NCBI GenBank assembly: GCA_029289235.1
Contig: JARFTZ010000046.1
Span: 1-64,000 of the forward strand
DNA: 64,000 nucleotides
From: Gammaproteobacteria bacterium
GTDB taxonomy: Bacteria > Pseudomonadota > Gammaproteobacteria > Burkholderiales > Rhodocyclaceae
Direction of reading: 5' to 3'
The first letter of the stretch is position 1. Every line of letters starts with the position of its first letter. Below are positions 33,803 through 42,015 of the stretch, piece after piece. The notes under the pieces were generated by a model that made no database searches, was not told the origin of the DNA, and saw only the letters and a program-made list of their open reading frames with translations. Both the position numbers and the translations under genes were made by a program.

Positions 33803-34027
33803 ATGAAATCCTGCTACACCGTTCAAGAATTCTGTGCCGAGCACGGCGGCATATCCAAGCCCTTTTTTTACAAGTTGCAGAAGGAAGGAAAAGGGCCGCG
33901 CCTTATGAAGGTTGGCCGGCGCACTCTCATCACTACGGAATCTGCGGCCGACTGGCGCAAGCAGATGGAGGACGCGACCAACGGCCAAACCATCGATGAC
34001 ATGATCGACGGATTGGAGGGCGTCTGA
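33803..34027 (+). CDS. AlpA/MerR-like helix-turn-helix regulator
   Basis: The 74-residue protein has a short winged-helix of the AlpA/excisionase type: SCYTVQEFCAEHGGISKPFF with a helix-turn-helix, YKLQKEGKGPRLMKVGRRTL forming the wing (the G-x-x-x-L-x-K-V-G-R-R signature), and TTESAADWRKQ. The start follows AAAGGAAG. In satellites, AlpA-like proteins switch on excision and lytic genes. A longer in-frame reading starts upstream but overlaps the previous gene and lacks a ribosome binding site. Its stop overlaps the next start by one base. Confidence 0.85.
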   Translation: MKSCYTVQEFCAEHGGISKPFFYKLQKEGKGPRLMKVGRRTLITTESAADWRKQMEDATNGQTIDDMIDGLEGV

Positions 34028-34335
34028 TGAATACGACCTCCAGAAATGACAACGCCGGGCGGCAACCCGGCGAAGTCGGCACAGCAAAAGAAACCAAGCC
34101 GAAGCGTATCACGAAGCTGGACCGCATCATCAATATTTTGCGTACCCGTCCCGAAGGCTTGAACCGCTTTGAAGCCGAGCAGTTCGGCGATCACTGCCTG
34201 AACAGCACGATTGCCGTGATCCGCGATCTGTACGGAGACAAGCTCATCCAGCGCTGGGAGACTGTGCCGAGCCGCTTTACTCAGCACGGTGTTCGCGTCC
34301 TGCGATTCTGGCTGACCGGGGGGACGTATGAATGA
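34027..34335 (+). CDS. Hypothetical winged-helix-like protein
   Basis: This 102-residue protein is coupled to the AlpA-like gene by a one-base TGATG overlap. After a polar tail, KLDRIINILRTRPEGLNRFE and VIRDLYGDKLIQRW look like a winged-helix fold used for DNA binding. I do not recognise a named family. It overlaps the Rep-like gene start by 4 bases, so the three genes form one translation-coupled unit. Confidence 0.7.
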   Translation: MNTTSRNDNAGRQPGEVGTAKETKPKRITKLDRIINILRTRPEGLNRFEAEQFGDHCLNSTIAVIRDLYGDKLIQRWETVPSRFTQHGVRVLRFWLTGGTYE

Positions 34336-34871
34336 AATCTCCCAAGAAGCGCGGCGTATCTGTCACAGGCGCATGGTTGCCCAACCCGTTGGACTTCCTG
34401 CGATCACGCGCCTGTGCGGAACTCTCCCCGCACGCAGCAAAGCTGCTGCTCGACCTGATGGCGCAACTAGGACCAAACGCGACCAGAAACGGCGATCTGA
34501 GCATCGCGCCCAAGCTGATGGCTATTCGTGGATGGACCAGCAAAAGCAGTCTGTCGGCGGCGATCCAAGAGCTTCTGGACGGCGGGCTGATAGCCAAGAC
34601 TCGGCAGGGAAATCGCCTGGATTGCAGTCTGTTTGCGCTGACCCTCTACCCATTGGACTGCGACCTGTCGAAGTTAGACGTCAAACCGGGAACCTACCGG
34701 ACGACGGACTACATGGGCGACGGCGCAACTCTCTCAGCACCACCGACAGAGAACAATCCAGCGCACTGGCGACGGGCAAGAAAATTAAAAACGGTAGCCC
34801 CGCCACGGGACGATATACCTGCCAATCGTCCCGCCACGGGACGAAGTTCATCGGAACAAATGCTGAATTAG
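34332..34871 (+). CDS. Rep-like helix-turn-helix protein, probable replication initiator
   Basis: A 179-residue protein with a winged-helix core: LSPHAAKLLLDLMAQLGPNA, then LSIAPKLMAIRGWTSKSSLS, LLDGGLIAKTRQGNRLDCSL. Proteins of this look are common in early regions of betaproteobacterial phages and satellites. The last third is low-complexity and its coding sequence contains two of four palindromic iterons, the arrangement typical of initiators that carry their origin in or beside their own gene. No helicase or primase domain is present, so host or helper enzymes would be needed. The initiator role is inference. Confidence 0.68.
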   Translation: MKSPKKRGVSVTGAWLPNPLDFLRSRACAELSPHAAKLLLDLMAQLGPNATRNGDLSIAPKLMAIRGWTSKSSLSAAIQELLDGGLIAKTRQGNRLDCSLFALTLYPLDCDLSKLDVKPGTYRTTDYMGDGATLSAPPTENNPAHWRRARKLKTVAPPRDDIPANRPATGRSSSEQMLN

Positions 34872-34939
34872 GCGAGATCGTCCCGCCACGGGACGAAATA
34901 CCCTGTTTTTCGGGTTCCTATCGTCCCGCCACGGGGCAC
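34795..34939. repeat. Four palindromic iterons, probable satellite replication origin
   Basis: The 19-bp palindrome TCGTCCCGCCACGGGACGA occurs at 34826-34844 and 34878-34896 (perfect), with near-perfect copies at 34795-34813 and 34921-34939. Start-to-start distances of 31, 52 and 43 bp are close to 3, 5 and 4 helical turns, so the sites face the same side of DNA. An A/T-rich tract (CTATATAGATATG) follows the last copy, as expected for a melting region. Confidence 0.82.
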
Positions 34940-35016
34940 CTATATAGATATGCCATCTATACGGGACTTTCTGCTCCATGCTTTGACTGCCAGACCGCTA
35001 CGAAAGGAATATAACC

Positions 35017-35460
35017 ATGCAAAAACTACACGAAATTAGTTTTGACATCCTCGACGACGGAACCATCAGCCTTGAGCAACAAAGCGGCGTCGATGAATCG
35101 AGCGTGATCTGGCTCCACCCGGAACAGGTGCGATTCATTGCTCGCCGTGTGTGCGGCTTGAATGAGGCGACGGCAACAAAGGTTTCGGACCTGGAGCGCA
35201 AGCTGTCCGTCCTCACTGATCGCCTGGAATCCCTCGTCGTTGCTGATTGGTTCCGCAAGGGAATCATCAATGAGTGTGGCGACGGCGTCGAGATGATCGC
35301 CAAGCTGGACGGGCTTGTCGACCTCGCCATTGAGATGGACGGCGGGCGGTTACTCCCCTTTGAACCGAAGGCCGAGCCGAAGAAGGAAAGCAAGTTCAAG
35401 CCGATGAAGCCACCGGCCAACTACCAACAAGCTGCTCAATCCGAAATTTTCCCCGCCTGA
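35017..35460 (+). CDS. Hypothetical protein upstream of the head operon
   Basis: A 147-residue protein of unknown family, starting after AAAGGAA. It has a mixed N-terminal part (ISFDILDDGTISLEQQSGVD, IWLHPEQVRFIARRVCGLNE), a probable coiled coil (VSDLERKLSVLTDRLESLVV) and a basic Pro/Lys-rich tail (KPMKPPANYQQ). No catalytic motif is seen. It is the last gene before a terminator and thus closes the early transcript of the element. Confidence 0.7.
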   Translation: MQKLHEISFDILDDGTISLEQQSGVDESSVIWLHPEQVRFIARRVCGLNEATATKVSDLERKLSVLTDRLESLVVADWFRKGIINECGDGVEMIAKLDGLVDLAIEMDGGRLLPFEPKAEPKKESKFKPMKPPANYQQAAQSEIFPA

Positions 35461-35466
35461 CCACCG

Positions 35467-35492
35467 AGCCGGGATCACTCCCGGCTTTTCTC
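35467..35492 (+). terminator. Rho-independent terminator closing the early genes
   Basis: GCCGGGA-TCAC-TCCCGGC is a perfect 7-bp stem followed by TTTTCTCT. It insulates the SOS-type promoter region just downstream. Confidence 0.88.
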
Positions 35493-35506
35493 TAGCCAGT
35501 CGCAAC

Positions 35507-35526
35507 TACTGTACAAATATACAGTA
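35507..35526. promoter_or_regulatory. LexA (SOS) box
   Basis: TACTGTACAAATATACAGTA keeps the CTGT-N8-ACAG core with symmetric TA flanks, the gamma/betaproteobacterial LexA consensus. It lies 66-85 bases before the capsid start, between a terminator and the head genes, so the head operon should be released on DNA damage. Confidence 0.85.
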
Positions 35527-35546
35527 TTGTGGTAGTTTAATTCTCC

Positions 35547-35565
35547 AATGCAACTCAGTTGCATT
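35547..35565. promoter_or_regulatory. Second palindromic operator before the capsid gene
   Basis: AATGCAACTCAGTTGCATT is a perfect inverted repeat with 9-bp arms and a single central base. It has no T-tract, so it is more likely an operator than a terminator. Placed 20 bases downstream of the LexA box, it suggests dual control. The cognate regulator is unknown; the AlpA-like protein or a helper protein are candidates. Confidence 0.6.
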
Positions 35566-35591
35566 AGGCCAACAACATGGGAACCCAAACT

Positions 35592-36818
35592 ATGAAACTT
35601 CACGAAATCAAAGAAAAACGGGCCGCACTCGTTACCGAAATGCGCGCCATTCTTGCGGCGGCTGGCTCCAATGCCCTGACCGCTGACGCTCAAGCGAAAT
35701 TCGACGGACTCAAAGCCCAAGTGACCGACCTCGAAGGCCAGGAAGCCCGCGCCCAGTTCCTCGAAGATGCCGAACGCCGCATGATGGGCGACACCGGCAG
35801 CGAACACCGTGACCGCGCCAGCTTGGAAGGCAATGTGTCTGTCCTGCGCGTTCTGCAAGCCCAAATGGAAGGCCGCGCCCTTTCTGGTGCTGAAGCCGAG
35901 TATTCGCAAGAAGCCGAGCGCCGTTCTGGCCGCAAAGCCTCTGGTATCTATGTCCCGATGTCTGCCTTTGAGCAACGGGTTAGCACTGCCTCCGGGGCCG
36001 CTGACATCGTGGGAACCGATCACCGCGCCGACCAATACATCGGGCCGATGCGGAACAACCTGCTGGCACGTAAATTGGGCGTTCGCGTCCTCTCGGGACT
36101 GACCGGCAACGTATCGATTCCGAAGCATCAAACCTCCATGACGACCGGATGGGTAGCGGACAACTCCGCACTCTCGGCCAGCGATATGGCGTTCGATCCT
36201 GTCACCCTCTCCCCGAAACACGCGGGCGGGCTGACCGAGATGAGCCGGCAACTGCTCCAACAATCGGCACCGTCGATTGAGCAACTGGTTAAAGACGACC
36301 TGGGCGCGATGCTGGCGCAAGCGATCGACTCCGCGATCCTGATCGGCGGTGGATCGAACGAACCGGACGGCATCATTGCGACTTCCGGCGTACAGACCGC
36401 GAACCTCGCCACCCTCTCGTGGGCCAACGTCCTGGCGATGCTGCAAAAGCTAGACATCGTGAATGCCGATGCCGTCAATTTCGTCGGTTCGACCAAGGTC
36501 AAAGCCAAGCTGATGGGCACCCTTAAGGCATCCGGTATCGCCGGCTACCTGATGGAAGGCGGCAAGATGGCCGATTTGCCCTGCTACTTCTCGAACCAAC
36601 TGGCCGAGAAGACCGGCACGCCGAACACCGGACGCCTGATTGCCGGCGACTTCTCCCAAGTCCTCCTGGGCATCTGGTCGGAAGTTGATCTGCTGGTTAA
36701 TCCGTACTCTGAAACGGCCTACACCAAGGGCAACGTCCTCGTCCGCGCCATGAGTACGGTAGACGTCGCGCTGCGTCACCCTGACGCCTTCGTGTTTGCT
36801 GAAGACATCACGATCTAA
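35592..36818 (+). CDS. HK97-type major capsid protein
   Basis: About 408 residues. The N-terminal 110 or so residues are the charged, helical delta domain removed during maturation (KLHEIKEKRAALVTEMRAIL). The HK97 fold follows: ADQYIGPMRNNLLARKLGVR, VSIPKHQTSMTTGWVADNSA, and GGGSNEPDGI in the conserved capsid loop. The start at 35592 matches the usual MKLHEIKEKRA opening and has GGGAA nine bases upstream; an ATG at 35577 is possible. It builds the satellite's own procapsid and is first in the head operon. Confidence 0.95.
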   Translation: MKLHEIKEKRAALVTEMRAILAAAGSNALTADAQAKFDGLKAQVTDLEGQEARAQFLEDAERRMMGDTGSEHRDRASLEGNVSVLRVLQAQMEGRALSGAEAEYSQEAERRSGRKASGIYVPMSAFEQRVSTASGAADIVGTDHRADQYIGPMRNNLLARKLGVRVLSGLTGNVSIPKHQTSMTTGWVADNSALSASDMAFDPVTLSPKHAGGLTEMSRQLLQQSAPSIEQLVKDDLGAMLAQAIDSAILIGGGSNEPDGIIATSGVQTANLATLSWANVLAMLQKLDIVNADAVNFVGSTKVKAKLMGTLKASGIAGYLMEGGKMADLPCYFSNQLAEKTGTPNTGRLIAGDFSQVLLGIWSEVDLLVNPYSETAYTKGNVLVRAMSTVDVALRHPDAFVFAEDITI

Positions 36819-36827
36819 GGGGAATCC

Positions 36828-37358
36828 ATGACTTACGAAATCCGCACAGGCCAAAGCCTGCAAACCGCCCAAGGCCGGCTGATCGGCTACGCGGCGGTAT
36901 TCAACACACCATCGCTCGACCTGGGCGGATTCCGTGAAGTCATCAAGCCGGGCGCTTTCACCCGCGCCCTGGCCGATTCGAAGCATGTCCGCGCCCTGTA
37001 CAACCACAACGAGGATCAAGTTCTCGGGCGTGTCGGGGCCGGCACCCTGCGACTGACCGAAGATGACAAGGGGCTTCGTTATGAGCTTGATTTACCTCCT
37101 ACCACTTATGCCCGCGACCTTGCTGCTCTGGTTGATCGTGGAGATGTGGCGGGCTGTTCGTTCGCTTTCCGTGTTCGACCTGATGGGGAACGATGGGACA
37201 ACCGAGCCGAAGGCGTAATCCGCGAACTGCTCGACGTCGAACTTTCGGAAATCACGATCACCGCGAATCCGGCCTATCCGGACACCAGCGTTGCGAAGCG
37301 TTCCATGCCGTGTTTCCTGCTCACGAACAATAACCGCCTCTGGCTGGAGACTGTATGA
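36828..37358 (+). CDS. Prohead maturation protease (HK97 family)
   Basis: The 176-residue serine protease has its catalytic His near residue 60 (LYNHNEDQVLGR) and Ser111 in GCSFAFRV, with the family entry GYAAVFNTPSLDLGGFREVI. It removes the capsid delta domain during head maturation. It follows the capsid gene by 9 bases, and its 3' end overlaps the portal start by 4. This capsid-then-protease order is the reverse of most HK97-like phages. Confidence 0.94.
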   Translation: MTYEIRTGQSLQTAQGRLIGYAAVFNTPSLDLGGFREVIKPGAFTRALADSKHVRALYNHNEDQVLGRVGAGTLRLTEDDKGLRYELDLPPTTYARDLAALVDRGDVAGCSFAFRVRPDGERWDNRAEGVIRELLDVELSEITITANPAYPDTSVAKRSMPCFLLTNNNRLWLETV

Positions 37359-38503
37359 ACCTTATCGAACGCGCCCTCTCGGCCATCGGCTTTGAAAAAC
37401 GCACCGTCGATGCTGATCCGTACTGGGAGAATTTCAAGGCGCTGAGAACCGGAGCCGTCACCCCGACGACCGCCGAATCGCTCTCGACCGTCGCGTCCTG
37501 TGTTTCCGCCATCTCGGAAACCATCGGGAGCCTGCCATTACACCTCTACAAACGCACGGAGACGGGCCGGGATCGTGTATCTGACCACTCCCTAGCCAAA
37601 GCCCTACACGACGCGCCCAACGAGCGCCAGAGCGCCTTGGAGTTCCGCGAACTGATGACGGCGAATATGCTGCTCCGGGGCAATGCCTATGCAAAAATCA
37701 TCCGGGGCAACGATGGGCAGGTAAAGCAACTCCTGCCGATCACCCCCGACCGCGTGACCGTCCTCGACCTGTCGAATGGGCGTCTCGGCTATGAAGTCGT
37801 CAATGACGACGGCAAAGTCGAAAAATACACGCAAGACGAGATATTCCACCTGCGCCACCGTTCGGACGATGGCGTTTTAGGCGTCTCCCCGATCACCCGC
37901 AGCAAGGCCGTAGTCGAACTGGCACTCGCTGAACGCGATCATGGCGTCGAAACCTTCCGCAACGGTTCCAAGCTGTTGGGCATCCTGACGGCACCGGGAA
38001 CGCTCAATCCTGACCAGCGCAAGCGCATTGCTGAAAGCTGGCGGCAATACAAAGCCGGGGGAACGCCGGTTCTCGATGGCGGCATGGACTACAAAACCGT
38101 TTCCATGACCCTGGAAGACGCCGAATGGATCGCCGCCCGCCAGTTGAGCGTGGAAGAAGTCTGCCGATTGTTCCGCGTTCCTCCCACGATTGTGGGCGAT
38201 CTGCGCCACGGCAACTACAGCAACACCAGCGAACTGTTCCGCCAGTTCGTGACCCTCTCCCTGCGTCGTCACCTGCTGGCCTGGGAACAGGCGATTAGCC
38301 GGCAACTGCTCACGGAAGCAGGACGACGTATCTACTTTGCCGAACACAGCCTAGAGGGACTGCTGCGAGGCGATAGCACCACCCGCGCCAGCTTCTACCA
38401 TCAGGCGATTACGGATGGCTGGATGCTGATTGATGAAGTTCGACAACTGGAAAACCTGCCGAGGTTGAGCCGTGATAACACACAAGCCGCCAACAACGTT
38501 TAA
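37355..38503 (+). CDS. Phage portal protein (HK97 family)
   Basis: A 382-residue portal with the family motifs: HDAPNERQSALEFRELMTAN, LLRGNAYAKIIRGNDGQ, HLRHRSDDGVLGVSPITRSK and RLFRVPPTIVGDLRHGNYSN. Twelve copies form the ring through which DNA enters the capsid. Length is normal. Its end overlaps the HNH gene by 32 bases. No head-tail connector or adaptor gene follows, as would be usual in a phage. Confidence 0.95.
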   Translation: MNLIERALSAIGFEKRTVDADPYWENFKALRTGAVTPTTAESLSTVASCVSAISETIGSLPLHLYKRTETGRDRVSDHSLAKALHDAPNERQSALEFRELMTANMLLRGNAYAKIIRGNDGQVKQLLPITPDRVTVLDLSNGRLGYEVVNDDGKVEKYTQDEIFHLRHRSDDGVLGVSPITRSKAVVELALAERDHGVETFRNGSKLLGILTAPGTLNPDQRKRIAESWRQYKAGGTPVLDGGMDYKTVSMTLEDAEWIAARQLSVEEVCRLFRVPPTIVGDLRHGNYSNTSELFRQFVTLSLRRHLLAWEQAISRQLLTEAGRRIYFAEHSLEGLLRGDSTTRASFYHQAITDGWMLIDEVRQLENLPRLSRDNTQAANNV

Positions 38504-38903
38504 GCCGACGACTCGGACGCTGTACGAGAAGCAACAGCGCAACGGTCGGACCCTGCCCCTTAACGGCAAAGCCTGGGCCACCCTGCGTGAAAGCGTACTG
38601 AGGGAACAGCCCTTGTGCGAAATCTGCCTGACCGATGACGAGCGCCCTGTCATGGCAACGGATGTCCACCACATCGACGGCGACCCTACCAACAACCGGC
38701 GCGGCAATCTGCAAAGCCTCTGCCATGCCTGCCACTCTGGTTTAACGATGGCCGAGCGATGGGCCAGCACTCATGTCAAAGGTTGTGATGTACATGGGAT
38801 GCCACTCGACCCGCGTCATCCGTGGAACCTTGAAAAATCGCCAGCAACCAACAGCGCCGAACCGTACGCCCCCATCCACGCGCAAGGACGCAGTTCAAAA
38901 TGA
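38472..38903 (+). CDS. HNH endonuclease of the packaging module
   Basis: The 143-residue protein has a zinc-linked HNH site: CEIC, then DVHHIDGDPTNNRRGNLQSL, then CHACH. HNH proteins next to terminase genes in HK97-like phages assist the large terminase in specific cos cleavage, so cos packaging is likely here. The start is a GTG preceded by GAGG, inside the portal 3' end. It overlaps the small terminase start by 4 bases. Confidence 0.9.
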   Translation: MITHKPPTTFKPTTRTLYEKQQRNGRTLPLNGKAWATLRESVLREQPLCEICLTDDERPVMATDVHHIDGDPTNNRRGNLQSLCHACHSGLTMAERWASTHVKGCDVHGMPLDPRHPWNLEKSPATNSAEPYAPIHAQGRSSK

Positions 38904-39289
38904 ACCCGCCGAAACCGACCGCCCTTAAGGTGCTGGCAGGAAACCCCGGCAAGCGCCCTCTGAACGCCTCTGAGCCGGATTCTGGCGTCATTGATACCCG
39001 ACCCCCTGCCGAACTATCGGACGCCGCCAAAGCCCACTGGACTCGCCTAGCGCCCATGTTGGCAAAGTCAGGCGTACTCAAGCAATCCGACCGCGATCTG
39101 CTGTTCTGCTACTGCGAAACGTTCGCCGTCTGGATGGAAAGCGTACAGGCCGGAAAATTGAATGTGCCGATGCTGACGCAGGTTCGGCAGATGCTCAACG
39201 AAATGGGCATGACACCTGCCGCCAGGACGCGGATCGTGGTCGACAAGCCGGCAGAACAGAACGATGGCAAGGCGCGATTCTTCGGCTGA
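38900..39289 (+). CDS. Small terminase subunit, P27 family
   Basis: This 129-residue protein begins PPKPTALKVLAGNPGKRPLN, the diagnostic opening of P27-type small terminases, followed by AHWTRLAPMLAKSGVLKQSD. It recognises the packaging site and hands DNA to the large subunit. Having its own small terminase means the element probably selects its own DNA rather than redirecting a helper terminase. It overlaps the large terminase start by 26 bases. Confidence 0.92.
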   Translation: MNPPKPTALKVLAGNPGKRPLNASEPDSGVIDTRPPAELSDAAKAHWTRLAPMLAKSGVLKQSDRDLLFCYCETFAVWMESVQAGKLNVPMLTQVRQMLNEMGMTPAARTRIVVDKPAEQNDGKARFFG

Positions 39290-40808
39290 ATTCCTCTACG
39301 ACGAGGCCGCAGCGGATCGCGCTGTTGCCTTCTTCGCGGAATGCTTGACGCACACCACCGGAGAATGGCGAGGCAAGCCCTTTATCCTCTCCGACTGGCA
39401 GGCCGCTATTGTTCGCCAGATATTCGGATGGAAGCGCCAGGACGGCACCAGGAAATATCGAACCGTGTTTCTCGGACTCCCCCGGAAGATGGGGAAAACC
39501 ACCCTGGCCGCAGGACTCGCCTTGTATGCCCTCTACTGTGACGGCGAACTCGGGGCGCAAGTCATCAACGCCGCAGCGGATCGGGAACAGGCCGCTTTGT
39601 GTTTCGACTCGGCCAAGCAAATGGTCCTGGCTGAACCCGAACTCGCGGACCGTTCCGAAGTGTTCCGGCGTTCCGTCATCGTTCCGCTGACCGGATCAAG
39701 CTACAAGGTTCTCTCGAGCGAGGCGTACAGCAAGCACGGATTAAGCGTGAGCTATGCGGGAATGGACGAGCTCCACGCCTGGCCGGATCGGGAACTGTAC
39801 GACGTTCTCGTCACCAGCATGGGCGCACGCCGGCAACCGCTGACGGTCATTACCACCACGGCGGGCTACGACAAGCATTCGCTCTGCTATGAACTGTGGG
39901 ACTACGCCGAGAAGGTGAGCGCCGGGATCATCCGCGACGATTCGTTTTTGCCGGCCATCTTTGCGGCGGGAAAAGACGACGACTGGAAAGACCCCGCGAC
40001 GTGGGCGAAAGCGAACCCGAATTTCGGCGTCACGGTTCAACAGAGTTTTTATGAGCAGGAATGCGCGAAGGCAATCAGCCTGCCGAGCTACGAGAACACG
40101 TTCCGGCGTCTGTATCTCAACCAATGGACGGAGCAAGACGTTCGCTGGCTGTCGATGGATGCCTGGGACGCCTGCGCGGCGCCGCTGCCGGATCTCGACG
40201 GATTACCGTGTTTCGCTGCTCTCGACCTGTCCTCCACGACCGACCTGTCGGCGCTTGTTCTGGCATTCCCGGTAGAGGACAAGGTTCATGTTCTCCCCTT
40301 CTTCTGGATGCCCTCAGAAGGCATCAGGAAGCGCGTAGAGCGTGATCGTGTTCCGTACGATAGATGGATCAAGGACGGCTTTATCGAGGCCACACCGGGC
40401 CGCGTGATCGATTACGAGTACATCAGGAACAAGATCAACGCCCTGGCCGAGAAGTATCACATCAAGGAAATTGCCGTCGATCGATGGAACGCGACCCAAC
40501 TATCCACCCAACTGGAAGGCGACGGATTCGAGATGATCGGATTCGGCCAGGGCTTCGCCTCGATGGCCGCGCCGACCAAGGAACTCGAACGGCGGATTCT
40601 GGAAGGCACGATTAACCACGGCAAAAACCCCGTCCTGCGCTGGATGGCGTCGAACGTCACGACCGAGACGGACGCCGCGGGGAACCTGAAGCCCTCGAAG
40701 AAGAAGTCGACGGAACGGATCGACGGGATTGTCGCCACGATCATGGCCTTGGGCCGCGTGATGGTCGGTGATGCCACCGTGCCGACCGGAGAAATATTGT
40801 TTGTTTAG
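39264..40808 (+). CDS. Large terminase subunit
   Basis: The 514-residue enzyme has an N-terminal ATPase with the Walker A-like GLPRKMGKTTLAAGLALYAL and Walker B VSYAGMDELHAW, and a C-terminal RNase H-like nuclease beginning FAALDLSSTTDLSALVLAFP with later acidic residues (AVDRWNAT, ERIDGIVATIMALGR). It matches the Terminase_1 group used by HK97-like cos phages. It is last in the head/packaging operon, about 180 bp before the cargo gene. Confidence 0.95.
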   Translation: MARRDSSAEFLYDEAAADRAVAFFAECLTHTTGEWRGKPFILSDWQAAIVRQIFGWKRQDGTRKYRTVFLGLPRKMGKTTLAAGLALYALYCDGELGAQVINAAADREQAALCFDSAKQMVLAEPELADRSEVFRRSVIVPLTGSSYKVLSSEAYSKHGLSVSYAGMDELHAWPDRELYDVLVTSMGARRQPLTVITTTAGYDKHSLCYELWDYAEKVSAGIIRDDSFLPAIFAAGKDDDWKDPATWAKANPNFGVTVQQSFYEQECAKAISLPSYENTFRRLYLNQWTEQDVRWLSMDAWDACAAPLPDLDGLPCFAALDLSSTTDLSALVLAFPVEDKVHVLPFFWMPSEGIRKRVERDRVPYDRWIKDGFIEATPGRVIDYEYIRNKINALAEKYHIKEIAVDRWNATQLSTQLEGDGFEMIGFGQGFASMAAPTKELERRILEGTINHGKNPVLRWMASNVTTETDAAGNLKPSKKKSTERIDGIVATIMALGRVMVGDATVPTGEILFV

Positions 40809-40934
40809 TTCAACCCTGCCGGCAGGGCTGCGAAAGTAGATGCGCCGGACAAGGATTAGACGGCGAGTGCCTTGTTCATGAAAAACCCCGTCAGCCGGCA
40901 GCGTCGCTTTGTGGCCAGACACCACAGCCTTTCC

Positions 40935-40949
40935 TGGCGCGTGGCCGGC
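40935..40949. repeat. 15-bp direct repeat, left of the cargo gene
   Basis: TGGCGCGTGGCCGGC, identical to 41976-41990. The pair frames the cargo gene exactly. The 181-bp spacer holding it (40809-40989) also has a perfect palindrome, CCCTGCCGGCAGGG (40815-40828), and no other gene. Confidence 0.8.
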
Positions 40950-40989
40950 AATACCCCCTAAGACAAAACTATTTAAGGAGTCTATCGAC

Positions 40990-41967
40990 ATGGCTGCTCC
41001 GACCGTCGTAATAGTCACTTTTTGCGCTAGTCCTGTTCTTTCCTACGGCACGCTATTGACGTTCAAAACGCTGCGCGTCGGCTTTCCTACGGCGCGAGTC
41101 GTCGTGATTGATAACGGCAGTCATAAGGACGTACTCCCCGATATTGAACAAGCCGCCCTGGCTGCTGGATGCGAGTTCAGGCCGATGGAGCGCATCTGGT
41201 ACGGGGATGTTCTGCGCTGGCTATTGCTCGAGCAAGAGGAGTTCAGCCCGCTTGTTCTAGTTGATCCTGATGTGATCTTTTGGCAGAGCGTGGAAAACTG
41301 GAACTTTGACGGCTATTTGATGGCGGGCCGTCTTCTTCCCTTTATGCGACTAGGCGACTCTATCTATACGCCAAGGTTGCACCCTAGCCACTTGTGGATA
41401 CCCTCTCCAGACGATCTCAGAGCAACGATTTCAAAGGCAAAGCACCGCTTTTCAGGATATGACCCCATCGGCTCGTTTGGAATGGACAAATTTATTTTTG
41501 AATCACTATCGCCCTTGTACCTCCAGTTAAAAGACAAGTGCCGTCGTTTCACTAACGACGAACTCGATCATTTTGACCACCTGTTCTACGGCTGTCATTT
41601 ACCAATCATCCCCTGGGGAACGAATGACGCTTTAATGGGGGCGCATAAGCAAGCCGCTCAGGGTGATCTGTCAGCCTTACGAGGACTCTGGAGGAAACAG
41701 AATCAAGAACTGTTTCTTAACTTCGCAAACAAGGGAAACCGCGAGCGAATCAAATCGATAGACAATCGCTTCAATCCGAACCGGATTTATTCAACCCTTA
41801 CCGGCTCAACAACCGTTAACAGTGACGCCTTGGTGTCTTGCCTGTCTGATCTCGCACAGGCGATAAAACTAAACTCAAGCACCCAAACCAAACGACGCAA
41901 CGAACTGGTTTTTGATGATCGTATGGGATTGCTCAGTCTGCTAACGCTGGCTCAGTGCCACAATTAG
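40990..41967 (+). CDS. Cargo gene: GT-A glycosyltransferase-like protein of unknown role
   Basis: A 325-residue protein starting after AAGGAG. The N-terminal part looks like a GT-A fold: PTVVIVTFCASPVLSYGTLL, VVVIDNGSHKD, and PLVLVDPDVIFW, where DPD sits at the place of the metal-binding DxD. SKAKHRFSGYDPIGSFGMDK and HFDHLFYGCHLPIIPWGTND look like acceptor-side motifs. The C-terminal 100 residues are polar with no fold I recognise. Base composition is less GC-rich than the head genes. As the only gene between the packaging module and attR, it fits the accessory or anti-phage slot of satellites. Sugar transfer is probable, not proven. Confidence 0.62.
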   Translation: MAAPTVVIVTFCASPVLSYGTLLTFKTLRVGFPTARVVVIDNGSHKDVLPDIEQAALAAGCEFRPMERIWYGDVLRWLLLEQEEFSPLVLVDPDVIFWQSVENWNFDGYLMAGRLLPFMRLGDSIYTPRLHPSHLWIPSPDDLRATISKAKHRFSGYDPIGSFGMDKFIFESLSPLYLQLKDKCRRFTNDELDHFDHLFYGCHLPIIPWGTNDALMGAHKQAAQGDLSALRGLWRKQNQELFLNFANKGNRERIKSIDNRFNPNRIYSTLTGSTTVNSDALVSCLSDLAQAIKLNSSTQTKRRNELVFDDRMGLLSLLTLAQCHN

Positions 41968-41975
41968 TTTGTTCT

Positions 41976-41990
41976 TGGCGCGTGGCCGGC
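41976..41990. repeat. 15-bp direct repeat, right of the cargo gene
   Basis: Second copy of TGGCGCGTGGCCGGC, nine bases after the cargo stop and directly followed by GTTTTTCTTTTCTG, so this copy may also serve as part of a terminator. Confidence 0.8.
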
Positions 41991-42015
41991 GTTTTTCTTT
42001 TCTGCAAATGCAAAA

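Noticed and set aside
34795-34939. CRISPR-like short repeats
   Set aside because: Only four palindromic copies with unequal gaps inside and beside a Rep-like gene; this fits iterons.
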